Shown here: positions 33,803-42,970 of the stretch, one piece after another
How the letters are laid out: the number at the start of each line of letters is the position of its first letter
How positions within the stretch are numbered: position 1 is the stretch's first letter
Assembly (NCBI RefSeq): GCF_003438495.1
Contig: NZ_QSSH01000002.1
Location: 62,001 to 126,000 of the forward strand
DNA: 64,000 bases
Direction: 5' to 3'
From: Collinsella sp. TF05-9AC
GTDB lineage: Bacteria > Actinomycetota > Coriobacteriia > Coriobacteriales > Coriobacteriaceae
Position numbers and translations under genes: made by a program
The notes under the pieces: generated by a model
The model's input: the letters and a program-made list of their open reading frames with translations, nothing else
Database searches by the model: none
What the model was told of the DNA's origin: nothing

Positions 33803-35467
33803 ATGAAAGAAAAATTCCAATCGTTCGGAAAGGCAATGCTCGTTCCGATTACGCTCATTGCCATTTCCGGTCTCTTTTTGGGTATCGGTAGCGTTTTTAC
33901 GACCGAACTGACCCTTGTGTCCCTTGGCGTTAATTGGGACTGGTATGCCGCTTCGCCGCTCTTTACGTTCTTCTCGGTATTTAAGGGTCTCGGCGAGGTA
34001 ATCATTGGAAACCTCGGTGTTTTGTTTGCTGTCGGCTGCGCCTTCTCCTTGTCTCGCAAAGAGAAGGGCTGGGCTGCCTTTTCTGCCCTTGTCTGCTATC
34101 TCACCATGCTCAAGACGGTTGAGATTCTGCTTGGAGCAGCTGGCTTGGCTGCCGACAATACAACGGTGGAAGCTCTTCAGAAGGTCGGCCTTACGTCCAT
34201 TCAGGCGAGTGAGCAGTCCGCACTCTACACTACCTCGCTCGGCTTTTTTGGCTACAGCTCTGGTGTCTTTGGCGGCATTATCGTGGGCTGCCTGGTCGCC
34301 TGGATCACCGGCCGCTTTTACAAGACCAAGCTTCCAACGGCGCTGGCGTTTTTTGCGGGCAGTCGAACGGTCCCCATTGTATCGCTGGTCGCCGGTGGCA
34401 TCCTGGGCGGCATTATGTACTTCGTCTGGCCCGTCATCGGTGGATGCTTCTCGGGTATTGCGACGTTCGTGAAAGGCTCCGGTCTGGTCGGTACGTTTGT
34501 CTATCGCTGGGTGCTCGAGAGCCTTGTGCCGTTTGGCTTGCATCCGTTGCTCGAGACGCCCATGTATTGGACTGAGCTTGGCGGCTCCATGGTCGTCGAT
34601 GGAACGCGCGTGGTGGGCAATAGCGCCATTCAGCTTGCACAGCTCGCTTCTCCCAGCAGTGACAAGCTCTTGGTTAGGGCCTTCATGGCTGGCTATGGCA
34701 TTAACGATTACGCGTTGTTCCCGGGCATCGCCCTTGCTATGTGGTCTTGTGCCAAGCCCCAGAACCGCAAGAAGGTTGCTGGTCTTTTAATCCCCACAGT
34801 GATTTCGACTGTTTTCTTTGGCGTTACGGAGCCTATTCTCTTTACGTTCCTGTTTGCCGCCCCCTGGCTCTACTTTGGCGTTTACGCTCCGCTTTCCGGA
34901 CTGGGTGAAGTTCTCTCGGAGGCAATGGGCGTTTCGGTGTACCAGGGAAATATCAAGGACCTGATCCCATTCTTATTCCGCCCCGAGAAGCTTAATCTGC
35001 TTCCATACCTTATCCTGCTCCCCGCCTTTTTCCTGGCAGCTTTCTTCCTCTTCCGGTTCTTTATTACTAAGTTCGATATCAAGACGCCCGGTCGAGACGA
35101 TGGTGACGATATTGAGTTGATCAACAGCAGAGCCGAGTTCGAGGCAAAGGCCGCTGAGGCAAAGGGCGAGTCTGATAGCACTCCCGAGAAGGCAGTCCAG
35201 GGCCGTGCGGCCAAGGACAGCGCGCTTGCTGTTGGCATTGTCGAAGCGCTTGGTGGAGCCGACAACATTGATGATCTTGACAACTGCATCTCACGTCTTC
35301 GCGTGATTGTCAAGGATGGTTCTAAGGTTGCAGACGACGAGGTGTTCACCAAGAATCTTGAAGCTATGGGCGTTATCCGCCTGAGCGACAAGGCAATCCA
35401 GGTCATTTACGGTCCTCGTGTCGGCGAAGTCGCTTCTGAGGTGCACGAAGTTCTCGGTGACGAGTAA
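33803..35467 (+). CDS. PTS EIICB permease, alpha-glucoside/glucose family
   Basis: 554 residues. The IIC domain has about ten membrane segments and the conserved GVTEPILFTF. A charged linker (about 435-475) leads to the IIB domain with phospho-accepting C495 in DNCISRLRV. There is no IIA domain. Imports and phosphorylates a sugar; the GH4 6-phospho-glucosidase and RpiR regulator downstream point to a MalX/GlvC-type alpha-glucoside. The ATG at 33803 is behind GAGGAGGG. Confidence 0.9.
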   Translation: MKEKFQSFGKAMLVPITLIAISGLFLGIGSVFTTELTLVSLGVNWDWYAASPLFTFFSVFKGLGEVIIGNLGVLFAVGCAFSLSRKEKGWAAFSALVCYLTMLKTVEILLGAAGLAADNTTVEALQKVGLTSIQASEQSALYTTSLGFFGYSSGVFGGIIVGCLVAWITGRFYKTKLPTALAFFAGSRTVPIVSLVAGGILGGIMYFVWPVIGGCFSGIATFVKGSGLVGTFVYRWVLESLVPFGLHPLLETPMYWTELGGSMVVDGTRVVGNSAIQLAQLASPSSDKLLVRAFMAGYGINDYALFPGIALAMWSCAKPQNRKKVAGLLIPTVISTVFFGVTEPILFTFLFAAPWLYFGVYAPLSGLGEVLSEAMGVSVYQGNIKDLIPFLFRPEKLNLLPYLILLPAFFLAAFFLFRFFITKFDIKTPGRDDGDDIELINSRAEFEAKAAEAKGESDSTPEKAVQGRAAKDSALAVGIVEALGGADNIDDLDNCISRLRVIVKDGSKVADDEVFTKNLEAMGVIRLSDKAIQVIYGPRVGEVASEVHEVLGDE

Positions 35468-35529
35468 AACGCGCAAGTGGCTTTCAATTGCATAGCGCAA
35501 TTCCAGGGCTTGGCTTCCTATCGCATGAT

Positions 35530-36282
35530 TTAGGGGGCCAGGCCTTCTTGTTTTAGATTGTCAAGGCAGATACTCAATAGTTCTTCGAATGCGAGAATAC
35601 AACTTCCGGTAAAGCAGTTAGGCTTAACGTTCTTAAGATCCATTGGGTGATCGTCATGTATCGTAAAGATCGCGTCTGCCGTCTTGGCGAGCTCGCTGTC
35701 TTCGTTGCCGGTAAACGCGAGGGTCGTAATGCCCGCGTCGTGGCATGCCCTTGCGGTTTCCAGGATGGCTTCTGTCTGGCCCGATTTGGATATGAGCATC
35801 ATGCAGCTGAGCGTATTTCGGTTGGATTCGACAAACTGATCGGTTTCTAGGAAGACCTGTATGACGGCCAAAAAGCCAAGTCCAACGAGCTTAGTCGCCA
35901 TGTACTGCGCAACGATGCGTGAGAAGCCCTCTCCGTTTACTCCGATCATTCTGTTGCGATGCAGTGCGGCGATGAATACGTCTACATCTCCGGTGTGACA
36001 TACGAAGTGGACGCTACTGTCTTTGAGTGATTGATTCATTTCGCGGGAGACATGCTGAAGGTGCTTGAGATCGTACATCATTTCGCGGTAGCCACGGTAG
36101 CCGAGCTTTTTCGAAAGCCTGATGACTGTCGTCATGCTGGTAAAGCATGCCATGGCGACGGGTTTTATGCCAATATCATCGAGGGTGTCGATATTGTTGA
36201 GTAGGTATTCGAGTACGCTTTGCTCGGTTTCGGATAGCTTTGCGGCTGAGTAGAGCTTGGAAATCTGCTTTTTATCAACCAT
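35530..36282 (-). CDS. RpiR-family transcriptional regulator
   Basis: 250 residues. An N-terminal HTH_6 (LSETEQSVLEYLLNN, then GIKPVAMACFTSMTTVIRLS, KKLGYRGYREM) and a SIS sugar-phosphate domain (MIGVNGEGFSRIVAQYMATK, MLISKSGQTEAILE, TLAFTGNEDSELAKTAD). Probably controls the PTS/GH4 genes in response to the phosphorylated sugar. It is transcribed against both neighbours' direction, divergent from GH4. ATG 36282 follows AAGGAAG; an upstream open frame runs through the GH4 promoter. Confidence 0.9.
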   Translation of the reverse strand: MVDKKQISKLYSAAKLSETEQSVLEYLLNNIDTLDDIGIKPVAMACFTSMTTVIRLSKKLGYRGYREMMYDLKHLQHVSREMNQSLKDSSVHFVCHTGDVDVFIAALHRNRMIGVNGEGFSRIVAQYMATKLVGLGFLAVIQVFLETDQFVESNRNTLSCMMLISKSGQTEAILETARACHDAGITTLAFTGNEDSELAKTADAIFTIHDDHPMDLKNVKPNCFTGSCILAFEELLSICLDNLKQEGLAP

Positions 36283-36457
36283 CGGTGCTTCCTTCCCGCC
36301 GGACGTGTGTGGCCGCTTCCGTTGCGTAAATAATAACTCCTTGGGGAATTCCTTTCCCGCCTTGCAACCGGGGCGGGAAGCGGCCCTCCATGCTGGATAC
36401 AATATCCAAACACAGGCGAACCATGCAATATTGAATGTGCTAATTGGGGGTTTCGAT

Positions 36458-37831
36458 ATGAAACTTACGGTCATAGGTGGCGGTGGCGTCCGCTCCATGT
36501 TTTTGGCAAAGAGCATAGCCCAGCAGGCGTCATCGCTTGGAATCGACGAACTTGTGTTTATGGACAATGATCCCGAGAAGCTGCGCATCTACGGTGGCCT
36601 TGCCGCCCATGTCTCGGGCATGCTTTGCCCCACGCTTAATTTTTCACTGACGGGCGATGCAGTCGAGGCCGTTAAGGACGCCGATTACGTGATCACGACG
36701 ATTCGCGTCGGTGGGGACCATATGCGCGTTCGCGATGAGCGCATTGCTCTTTCGCATGGGGTTCTTGGCCAAGAGACGACTGGCGCAGCCGGCGTGTCTT
36801 TTGCCATGCGTTCCGTCCCTGCGCTTGCTTCGTATTGCGAGTTAATCAAGAAGTACGCAAAGCCGGACGTCAAGGTGTTTAACTTTACTAATCCCGCTGG
36901 CGTCGTATCTCAGGCCCTACGCGATATGGGCTATGATTTTACTTATGGCATTTGCGATGCTCCCTCGGGCATGTTGCATCAGTTTGCCGAGTATAAAGGC
37001 GTTGATCCCGCATCGGTTCAGGGCGAGTGCTATGGACTCAACCACCTCTCGTTCTTCCGCAATGTGACGGTTGACGGCGAGGACATCATGTCCGACTTGA
37101 TCCACGACGACGGGGCATATGCTCATACAGATCTTAGGTTCTTCGAGAAGGACCTCGTTCTAAATCGCGGATGCGTGCCAAATGAGTACCTATACTATTT
37201 CTACTATCGCGAGCGCGCCGTTGCCAACGTTCTCTCTTCGCCCCAGACGCGCGGTGAACTAATCGAAGAAATTAATCGAGAAATGACGAGCGAGCTTGCA
37301 TCTATCGATATTGAGAACGACTTCGAAAAAGGCCTCGCGTGCTTTGAGAAGTGGTACGGAATGCGCGAAAACAACTACATGGCGGCCGAGACGGGTATTC
37401 ATCGCGACAAGCCGTGGACGTTTGACGTGTACGGCAAAGATGCTGGCGGATACGCAGGTGTCGCGCTCCGCTTCATGGATATTGCTCGCTCTGGCAAGAC
37501 GCAGCAGATGATCCTGTGCACCCCCAACAATGGCGCCATCCCCGGCCTTCTCGATACAGATGTCATTGAGTCAACGTGCGATATCTCCACCGATGGCTGC
37601 GTGCCGCATCGCGTCGAAGCCGATTCTGTGCCCGCGGGAAACCTCGAATTGATTCGTCGCGTCAAGTACTACGAGCGCACCGTGGCGCGTGGCATCGTTA
37701 ACCGATCGAAGCGCGACATTGTCGAGAGCCTCGCGATGCACCCGCTCGTTAATTCGTACTCCTTGGCGAAAGATATCGCCGCGCAGTACTTTGAGCTTAA
37801 CCGCGACTACATCGACGGCTGGACAGACTAG
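36458..37831 (+). CDS. Glycoside hydrolase family 4, 6-phospho-alpha-glucosidase type
   Basis: 457 residues. The N-terminal Rossmann motif VIGGGGVRSMFL binds NAD+. Mn2+ ligands are C166 (GICDAPS) and H196 (YGLNHLSFF). GH4 enzymes cleave 6-phospho-glucosides by an NAD-dependent elimination mechanism. With the PTS permease upstream, it would split the imported sugar phosphate. The DAPS/NHLSFF context is less usual than the classical MalH/GlvA sequence, so anomer specificity is uncertain. ATG 36458 follows GGGGG weakly. Confidence 0.88.
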   Translation: MKLTVIGGGGVRSMFLAKSIAQQASSLGIDELVFMDNDPEKLRIYGGLAAHVSGMLCPTLNFSLTGDAVEAVKDADYVITTIRVGGDHMRVRDERIALSHGVLGQETTGAAGVSFAMRSVPALASYCELIKKYAKPDVKVFNFTNPAGVVSQALRDMGYDFTYGICDAPSGMLHQFAEYKGVDPASVQGECYGLNHLSFFRNVTVDGEDIMSDLIHDDGAYAHTDLRFFEKDLVLNRGCVPNEYLYYFYYRERAVANVLSSPQTRGELIEEINREMTSELASIDIENDFEKGLACFEKWYGMRENNYMAAETGIHRDKPWTFDVYGKDAGGYAGVALRFMDIARSGKTQQMILCTPNNGAIPGLLDTDVIESTCDISTDGCVPHRVEADSVPAGNLELIRRVKYYERTVARGIVNRSKRDIVESLAMHPLVNSYSLAKDIAAQYFELNRDYIDGWTD

Positions 37832-37921
37832 TCTGGACGTTAAAACTAGAAATTATGGATGGGCGGACCGGCGTTTATATTGGCGCCCGTTCGCCCTGCT
37901 TAGTAAGAAAACGGGTATAGA

Positions 37922-38749
37922 GTGAACTTGCGAGAGAACTTCAATGTCTTTCTGGAATCGGGCGATCGGGCGAAGGAATGCCGGAGTGGCTGCACGATGG
38001 CGTTATATATCCCCTTGTTTGTTATGAGCGCGCTTCAAATTGGTGTATCAAACGTTGCAACTGAGCTCGCCTATATCAATCCGTCCATTACGCTTATTTG
38101 CACTGTGGTCGCGGCCTTTTTAAACCTGCTTCTATCGAATGTGGCTTTTTCATTATTTGCCGTCGACCGGTCCAAAGAGACGGTGCAACCTGCTCGAACC
38201 CCTCCGGTTTATCTCTTGGCCTCGACGGTTCCCCTCCAGATTTCTGGGGCGCTGCTAATTTATTTGGTTCACTTGATTTTATCGGCAATTGTAGTCTTTG
38301 CCTCGCTTGCGAGCAGTCAGCTCGGGGTGTTGTGCTCGCTTGTGGTGGCAGTAATCGTGACGCTTCTTTCCGCGTCGTTCGTATTCGTGTTAATTGAAGA
38401 TGCGGACGTGGAGCAGAGGGGACTACGAGGCATTCGGTTTGCACCACGCTACATCATGCGTTCGGTCACGGTGCTTCGTTCCTCCTGGAGAGAAATCGCG
38501 CGTCCCGCAACGCTGCTGGTGGCATGGAACCTGGTTGCAAGTTGCGCTATCCAGGTTCTTGTTGGATGGGTAGTTTCGAGTGCGGCGCTGCCGTCGGCAC
38601 TTTCAGTGACGGCGCTTGTGCATGAGGGACTTTATTATGGGGCGTTTGCTTATATGCTGCTTTTGCTAGTTCATTGTGCGGTTGCGAGTTGGCTCGAAAT
38701 TGACGTGCTCATGGGGGTGTCCTTGTGCGTATCCGAGCAGGATCGATAG
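37922..38749 (+). CDS. Unrecognised polytopic membrane protein
   Basis: 275 residues, about six membrane segments (for example YIPLFVMSALQIGVSNVA, ITLICTVVAAFLNLLL, GALLIYLVHLILSAIVVFAS). No catalytic or family motif is recognised. Codon use is less GC-rich than the neighbours. The start is the GTG at 37922, with no good ribosome site; an internal ATG at 37998 is an alternative. It follows the GH4 gene by 90 bases, after a weak hairpin (37862-37900), so it may be read through from the PTS locus. Confidence 0.6.
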   Translation: MNLRENFNVFLESGDRAKECRSGCTMALYIPLFVMSALQIGVSNVATELAYINPSITLICTVVAAFLNLLLSNVAFSLFAVDRSKETVQPARTPPVYLLASTVPLQISGALLIYLVHLILSAIVVFASLASSQLGVLCSLVVAVIVTLLSASFVFVLIEDADVEQRGLRGIRFAPRYIMRSVTVLRSSWREIARPATLLVAWNLVASCAIQVLVGWVVSSAALPSALSVTALVHEGLYYGAFAYMLLLLVHCAVASWLEIDVLMGVSLCVSEQDR

Positions 38750-38879
38750 CCCGAAGATGAAGCCGCGTTTTCGACATTGAGTTCCTGCGTACCTTGCTTT
38801 CTAAGCAGAATTGGCGCGCCGTTTGTTAACAATCGTTTTCCAAGAATTCTTTTGTTGCTCATTTTATAGACTTCTCATT

Positions 38880-38888
38880 GCTATAATC
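38880..38888 (+). promoter_or_regulatory. Extended -10 of the MFS gene
   Basis: TTGCTATAAT is an extended -10 (TGnTATAAT) about 40 bases before the MFS ATG. Positions are approximate to a few bases; no good -35 is visible. Confidence 0.5.
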
Positions 38889-38924
38889 GCCCACCGCTCA
38901 AGATAATCGGAGAGGTTTTCCTAT

Positions 38925-40121
38925 ATGGCTCAAACAAAGCAAGACGGCATCACGCTCAGGCAGTGGCTCCCGCTCATCGGGCTCACCTGCTGCGCGTTCG
39001 TGTTCAACACGTCGGAGTTTATGCCCATCGGCCTTTTGACTGATATCGCCGCGTCGTTCTCGCTCACCGAGGCCCAGGCGGGCATCATGATCTCGGTCTA
39101 TGCCTGGGGCGTCATGCTGCTGTCGCTGCCGCTCATGGTGTTCGCCTCGCGTTTTGAGTTCAAGCGGATGCTGCTGGGCGTGCTGGCTGTGTTCTCGCTC
39201 GGTCAGTTCCTGTCCGCTGTGGCGCCGACCTATCCCATCCTGGTCTGCGCGCGCCTGGTGGTCGCTTGCGCACATGCCGTGTTCTGGTCAGTCGCCTCGA
39301 TTATGGCCTCGCGCCTGGTCGACACTCGCCACGGCGCGCTCGCCATCAGCATGATCGCTACGGGCTCGTCCATCGCGCAGATCTTTGGCCTGCCGCTCGG
39401 TCGCGCCATTGGCTTGGCCGTGGGCTGGCGCATGACGTTTGCCGTGGTCGGGGGCCTCTCAGCCATCGCGGTCGTCTACCAGGCAGCGGTGTTCCCGGCC
39501 ATGCCGGCGGGTGAGCGCTTTACTGTCAAACAGCTGCCCGAGCTGCTCAAGAACCCGCTCCTCATCGCGCTCTACGCAGTCACGGTCTTCATGGCGACCG
39601 GCTATTACGCAAGCTACAGCTATATCGAGCCCTTCCTGGCGCAGGTCGCGCACGTCGATGCGGGCGCCATTACCATGACGCTGACGGCGTTTGGCTGCTC
39701 TGGTTTGCTCGGAAGCTGGCTGTTTGGCCGCCTGTTCGATGGGCATCGCTTCCCGTTCTTGGCTATCACGCTCTCCGGCGTGCCGGTGGCCCTGCTGCTC
39801 ATGGGGCCGGCCGCATCGTCGCTCGTGACAGTGCTTGCCGTCTGCGCACTGTGGGGTTGCTGCGCCACGGCCTTTAACGTGGCGTTTCAGGCCGAGCTCA
39901 TCAAGCACACGCCGGCAGATTCGTCGGCCGTCGCCATGTCGATCTTCTCGGGCCTGTTCAACCTCGGTATCGGCACGGGTACCGCGATCGGCGGAGCCGT
40001 GGTTTCGGGTCCCGGTATCGCCTGGATCGGCTTTGTGGGCGGGGCGATTGCCGTCGTGGGCGTCATCCTCGCCATCACCGTGCTGTTTCCGGCCATCCGC
40101 CGCGCCAAGCCCGTCGCCTAA
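38925..40121 (+). CDS. MFS exporter, sugar-efflux (SotB/AraJ-like) type
   Basis: 398 residues, twelve predicted membrane helices. The first-helix motif FVFNTSEFMPIGLLTDIA closely follows the N(T/S)(T/S)EF(V/M)P(V/I)GLL signature of SotB-like DHA1 transporters. Motif A-like FASRFEFKRML follows in the loop 2-3 region. Such proteins export sugars or drugs; the substrate here is not known. AGAGG precedes the ATG. An inverted repeat follows. Confidence 0.85.
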   Translation: MAQTKQDGITLRQWLPLIGLTCCAFVFNTSEFMPIGLLTDIAASFSLTEAQAGIMISVYAWGVMLLSLPLMVFASRFEFKRMLLGVLAVFSLGQFLSAVAPTYPILVCARLVVACAHAVFWSVASIMASRLVDTRHGALAISMIATGSSIAQIFGLPLGRAIGLAVGWRMTFAVVGGLSAIAVVYQAAVFPAMPAGERFTVKQLPELLKNPLLIALYAVTVFMATGYYASYSYIEPFLAQVAHVDAGAITMTLTAFGCSGLLGSWLFGRLFDGHRFPFLAITLSGVPVALLLMGPAASSLVTVLAVCALWGCCATAFNVAFQAELIKHTPADSSAVAMSIFSGLFNLGIGTGTAIGGAVVSGPGIAWIGFVGGAIAVVGVILAITVLFPAIRRAKPVA

Positions 40122-40137
40122 CCATATCCCCTCATCA

Positions 40138-40203
40138 GTTGCGGTGAAATACGGATTGTTTAGCCCAATAAACCTGGCAAACAGTCCGTATTTCACCGCA
40201 ACT
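40138..40203. repeat. Hairpin with TTGCGGTGAAATA arms (copy 2)
   Basis: AGTTGCGGTGAAATACGGA (40138-40156) and TCCGTATTTCACCGCAACT (40185-40203) are perfect 19-bp complements. The outer 13 bases equal copy 1 at 30684; the inner parts differ in both arms together. Confidence 0.85.
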
Positions 40204-40274
40204 TATTTTAGGGAAGGGGGTGCACGCTGGGCATACAATGGATGTCGTTGTGTTGAGCTTACCGGGAGGTTGCT

Positions 40275-41651
40275 ATGTGGGCATACGAGACGACGTTCTA
40301 TCAGATCTATCCGCTGGGCTTTTGTGGAGCTCCGCGCGAAAACGCCGCCCCTGTTGCCGAGGATGAGCTCGCCCAGGCCGCCGATGCCACAGCTAGCCCC
40401 GATGCGCCCATCATGAAGATTGCCAAATGGGCCGACTACCTGCAGGAACTCGGCGTTGGCACTGTGCTCATCAACCCGCCGCTCGAGTCCGATAGCCACG
40501 GCTACGATACGCGCAGCCTGCGCCATATCGACCGCCGCCTGGGTGGGGATGTCGACTTTGCCGCCGTGTGCGACACACTGCATGCCCACGGTATCCGCGT
40601 GGTGCTCGATGCCGTCTTCAACCACGTCGGCCGCGGTTTTTGGGCCTTCCGCGATGTGCAGGAGCGCAAGTGGGATTCGCCGTACAAGGATTGGTTCCAC
40701 ATCAGCTTTGACGGTGACTCGTGCTACGGCGACGGCTTTTGGTATGAGGGCTGGGAGGGCCATTTTGAGCTTGTGAAGCTCAACCTGCAAAACCCCGCCG
40801 TGGTCAATTACCTGCTTGAGTCCGTGCGTCGCTGGGCCGAGGTCTTTGGCGTCGACGGCCTGCGCTTGGACGTTGCCTATATGCTCGACCGCGACTTCAT
40901 GCGCCGCCTGCACGCTTTTACCCGTGAGCTCAAGCCCGACTTTGTGCTGATTGGCGAGACGCTCCACGGCGACTACAACCAAATCGTCAACGACGAGATG
41001 CTCGACTCCTGCACCAACTACGAGTGCTACAAGGGCCTGTACTCCAGCTTTAACTCGGTCAACATGTTCGAGATCGCCCATTCGCTGCATCGCCAGTTTG
41101 GCGGCGACCCCTGGTGCATCTACCGCGGCAAACACCTGCTGTCGTTTGTCGACAACCACGACGTGCCGCGCCTGGCGAGCATCCTCACCGACAAGTCGTG
41201 CCTGCGTCCCGCCTATGGCATGCTCTTTGGCATGCCGGGCATTCCGTGCGTCTACTATGGCAGCGAGTGGGGAATTGCTGGTGAAAAGGGCGGCCCCGAT
41301 GGCGACTGGGCGCTGCGCCCTGCGCTCGATGAGCCTGCGCCCAACGAGCTGACGGCCTTCATCACGCAGCTGGCGCACCTGCGCTCGGCAAACGACGCGG
41401 CGGCCCGTGCTCTCAACTACGGTGCCTATCGCAATGTGGTGATCCAGAACAAGCAGCTGCTGTTCGAGCGCGCCTGCGACGACGCGACGGTGCTCGTGGC
41501 GGTGAACGCCGTGGACGAGCCTTACACCTTTGGCGCCGGCGAGCTCAACGGCTCCTTTGTCGATTTGCTTGCCGACGGCGTGCCCACGGTCGAGCTGGCG
41601 GGCTCCCTTGAGCTTGCGCCCTACGAGGTGCGCTATCTGTTGAGGGCCTAG
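40275..41651 (+). CDS. Glycoside hydrolase family 13 (alpha-amylase superfamily)
   Basis: 458 residues, cytosolic (no signal peptide). The four GH13 regions are visible: DAVFNH, GLRLDVAY with nucleophile D199, LIGETLHG with acid/base E228, and FVDNHD with D296. A short C-terminal all-beta domain follows. Cleaves alpha-glucosidic bonds, probably of small maltodextrins. The exact subfamily was not resolved. GGGAGG precedes the ATG; it overlaps no neighbour, with a DNA glycosylase gene 3 bases on. Confidence 0.88.
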   Translation: MWAYETTFYQIYPLGFCGAPRENAAPVAEDELAQAADATASPDAPIMKIAKWADYLQELGVGTVLINPPLESDSHGYDTRSLRHIDRRLGGDVDFAAVCDTLHAHGIRVVLDAVFNHVGRGFWAFRDVQERKWDSPYKDWFHISFDGDSCYGDGFWYEGWEGHFELVKLNLQNPAVVNYLLESVRRWAEVFGVDGLRLDVAYMLDRDFMRRLHAFTRELKPDFVLIGETLHGDYNQIVNDEMLDSCTNYECYKGLYSSFNSVNMFEIAHSLHRQFGGDPWCIYRGKHLLSFVDNHDVPRLASILTDKSCLRPAYGMLFGMPGIPCVYYGSEWGIAGEKGGPDGDWALRPALDEPAPNELTAFITQLAHLRSANDAAARALNYGAYRNVVIQNKQLLFERACDDATVLVAVNAVDEPYTFGAGELNGSFVDLLADGVPTVELAGSLELAPYEVRYLLRA

Positions 41652-41654
41652 GCC

Positions 41655-42224
41655 ATGGCAGCGTCTGACGAGGGCTATCAACATATTGAGCATGGGTTTG
41701 AGCCCGTGTTCGACCAGCACTCGCGCGTTTTGGTGCTCGGATCGTTTCCCTCGGTGCTGTCGCGCGCTAATGCCTTTTATTACGGCAACCCTCAGAATCG
41801 CTTTTGGCGTGTGATGGCCACGTGCCTCGGTATGCCTGTGCCGCCCAACGAGGGCGATCCTTTGGCAAGCGGTGAGCCCGCGACGCTCGATGCCTCCATT
41901 GCCGCCAAGCGGGCCATGCTGCTGAACGGCGGCGTGGCCCTGTGGGATGCAATCGAGAGCTGCGACATTAAGGGCTCGAGCGACGCGAGCATCCGCAACG
42001 TTGTGCCGGCACATATCGAGCGCATTACCGGCGCAGCTCCCATTGAGCAGGTGATATGCAACGGTGGTACAGCTGGCCGGCTCTACAAGCGCTATCTACA
42101 AGAGCGCACCGGGCTGCCGGCCATCGTTCTGCCGTCGACAAGTCCCGCCAATGCGGCGTGGCGTCTGGAACGCCTTGTCGAGCGTTGGAGCGGCGCCGCT
42201 GATTGGCAGGCTTTTTCGATTTAG
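41655..42224 (+). CDS. DNA-deoxyinosine glycosylase (uracil-DNA glycosylase superfamily)
   Basis: 189 residues. Motif GSFPS (29-33) and NPQNRFW (45-51) match the family 6 (HDG) group, which removes hypoxanthine arising from adenine deamination; LPSTSPANA near the C-terminus is the second motif. Removes damaged bases at the start of base-excision repair. It starts 3 bases after GH13 and so is co-transcribed with it, without obvious functional link. The last 4 bases overlap the convergent next gene. Confidence 0.85.
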   Translation: MAASDEGYQHIEHGFEPVFDQHSRVLVLGSFPSVLSRANAFYYGNPQNRFWRVMATCLGMPVPPNEGDPLASGEPATLDASIAAKRAMLLNGGVALWDAIESCDIKGSSDASIRNVVPAHIERITGAAPIEQVICNGGTAGRLYKRYLQERTGLPAIVLPSTSPANAAWRLERLVERWSGAADWQAFSI

Positions 42225-42877
42225 CAGTTTGAGTGCTCGGCAAGATGCCTCATAACGGCGTGCCAGATCGGTGTGGGCAGTGCAGGCGTGGCGCGCACCA
42301 TGCCGTCGGTGTCGACGCCGCCCGTTGCGGCGCCACTGAGCTTCTGCGCGTGTTCGACGGAACACCCCATACGAACGGCGCCCACGAGCTTGTCCATGGC
42401 CTCCGAAAACGGTCGCCGCAAGAGTCCCATGCGCGGGGAGCGACGAAGCGCCGCAATGCCGCTGCCAGCGCAGATGGCAACGCCGCCACACCACAATTGG
42501 TTATGGCGCTCACATGCCTTGTGCAGGCGAACGGCGGTCTCACGCGCCTGCTCAGTGCCCTGTTGTGCGGCTCGAATCGCGGCGTAGACACGCGTTCCCG
42601 TACCGCCAAAGCGCTCAAGCGCCTGCTCGATGGCTGTCAACGTCTTATCGTCAGCCACATCTTCAATGGCCAGCACGATGCCATCGGCAACGCTGCCGGC
42701 GTCATTTGCCTTCAAGTCGACCGGGTGGGGGAGTGCGGTGCCGGAAAGCTGTGCATAGGCGGTGATGGCATCCTGCAGGTCCCAGAGCAAAAACTCAAGA
42801 TCGTCGCTATTGGGAATGCTGATATACGCAATGGTTTGCAGTGTTTTTGGTACATCGCCGCGTGCGGTCGTCTCCAT
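42221..42877 (-). CDS. Uncharacterised protein, possibly flavodoxin-like
   Basis: 218 residues, no signal peptide or membrane helix. LWCGGVAICAGSGIAAL, followed by RRPFSEAMDKLVGAV, recalls the C-terminal half of clostridial NAD(P)H-dependent FMN-reductase-like proteins, but no FMN-loop is visible at the N-terminus, so the resemblance is weak. Its stop overlaps the convergent glycosylase gene. AAAGGAGG lies upstream of the ATG, supporting real translation. Confidence 0.6.
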   Translation of the reverse strand: METTARGDVPKTLQTIAYISIPNSDDLEFLLWDLQDAITAYAQLSGTALPHPVDLKANDAGSVADGIVLAIEDVADDKTLTAIEQALERFGGTGTRVYAAIRAAQQGTEQARETAVRLHKACERHNQLWCGGVAICAGSGIAALRRSPRMGLLRRPFSEAMDKLVGAVRMGCSVEHAQKLSGAATGGVDTDGMVRATPALPTPIWHAVMRHLAEHSNC

Positions 42878-42970
42878 GCTGCCTCCTTTCCGGTTGGTTT
42901 CCGTTTAGGTTACACCGTCTGGTGGCGCCCCGCCGCGCTATCCTAGTGCAACCCTTACGAAAGGAACGCC

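Noticed and set aside
36283..36588. Longer N-terminus of the RpiR regulator
   Set aside because: Would overlap the divergent GH4 start and promoter; ATG 36282 has AAGGAAG.
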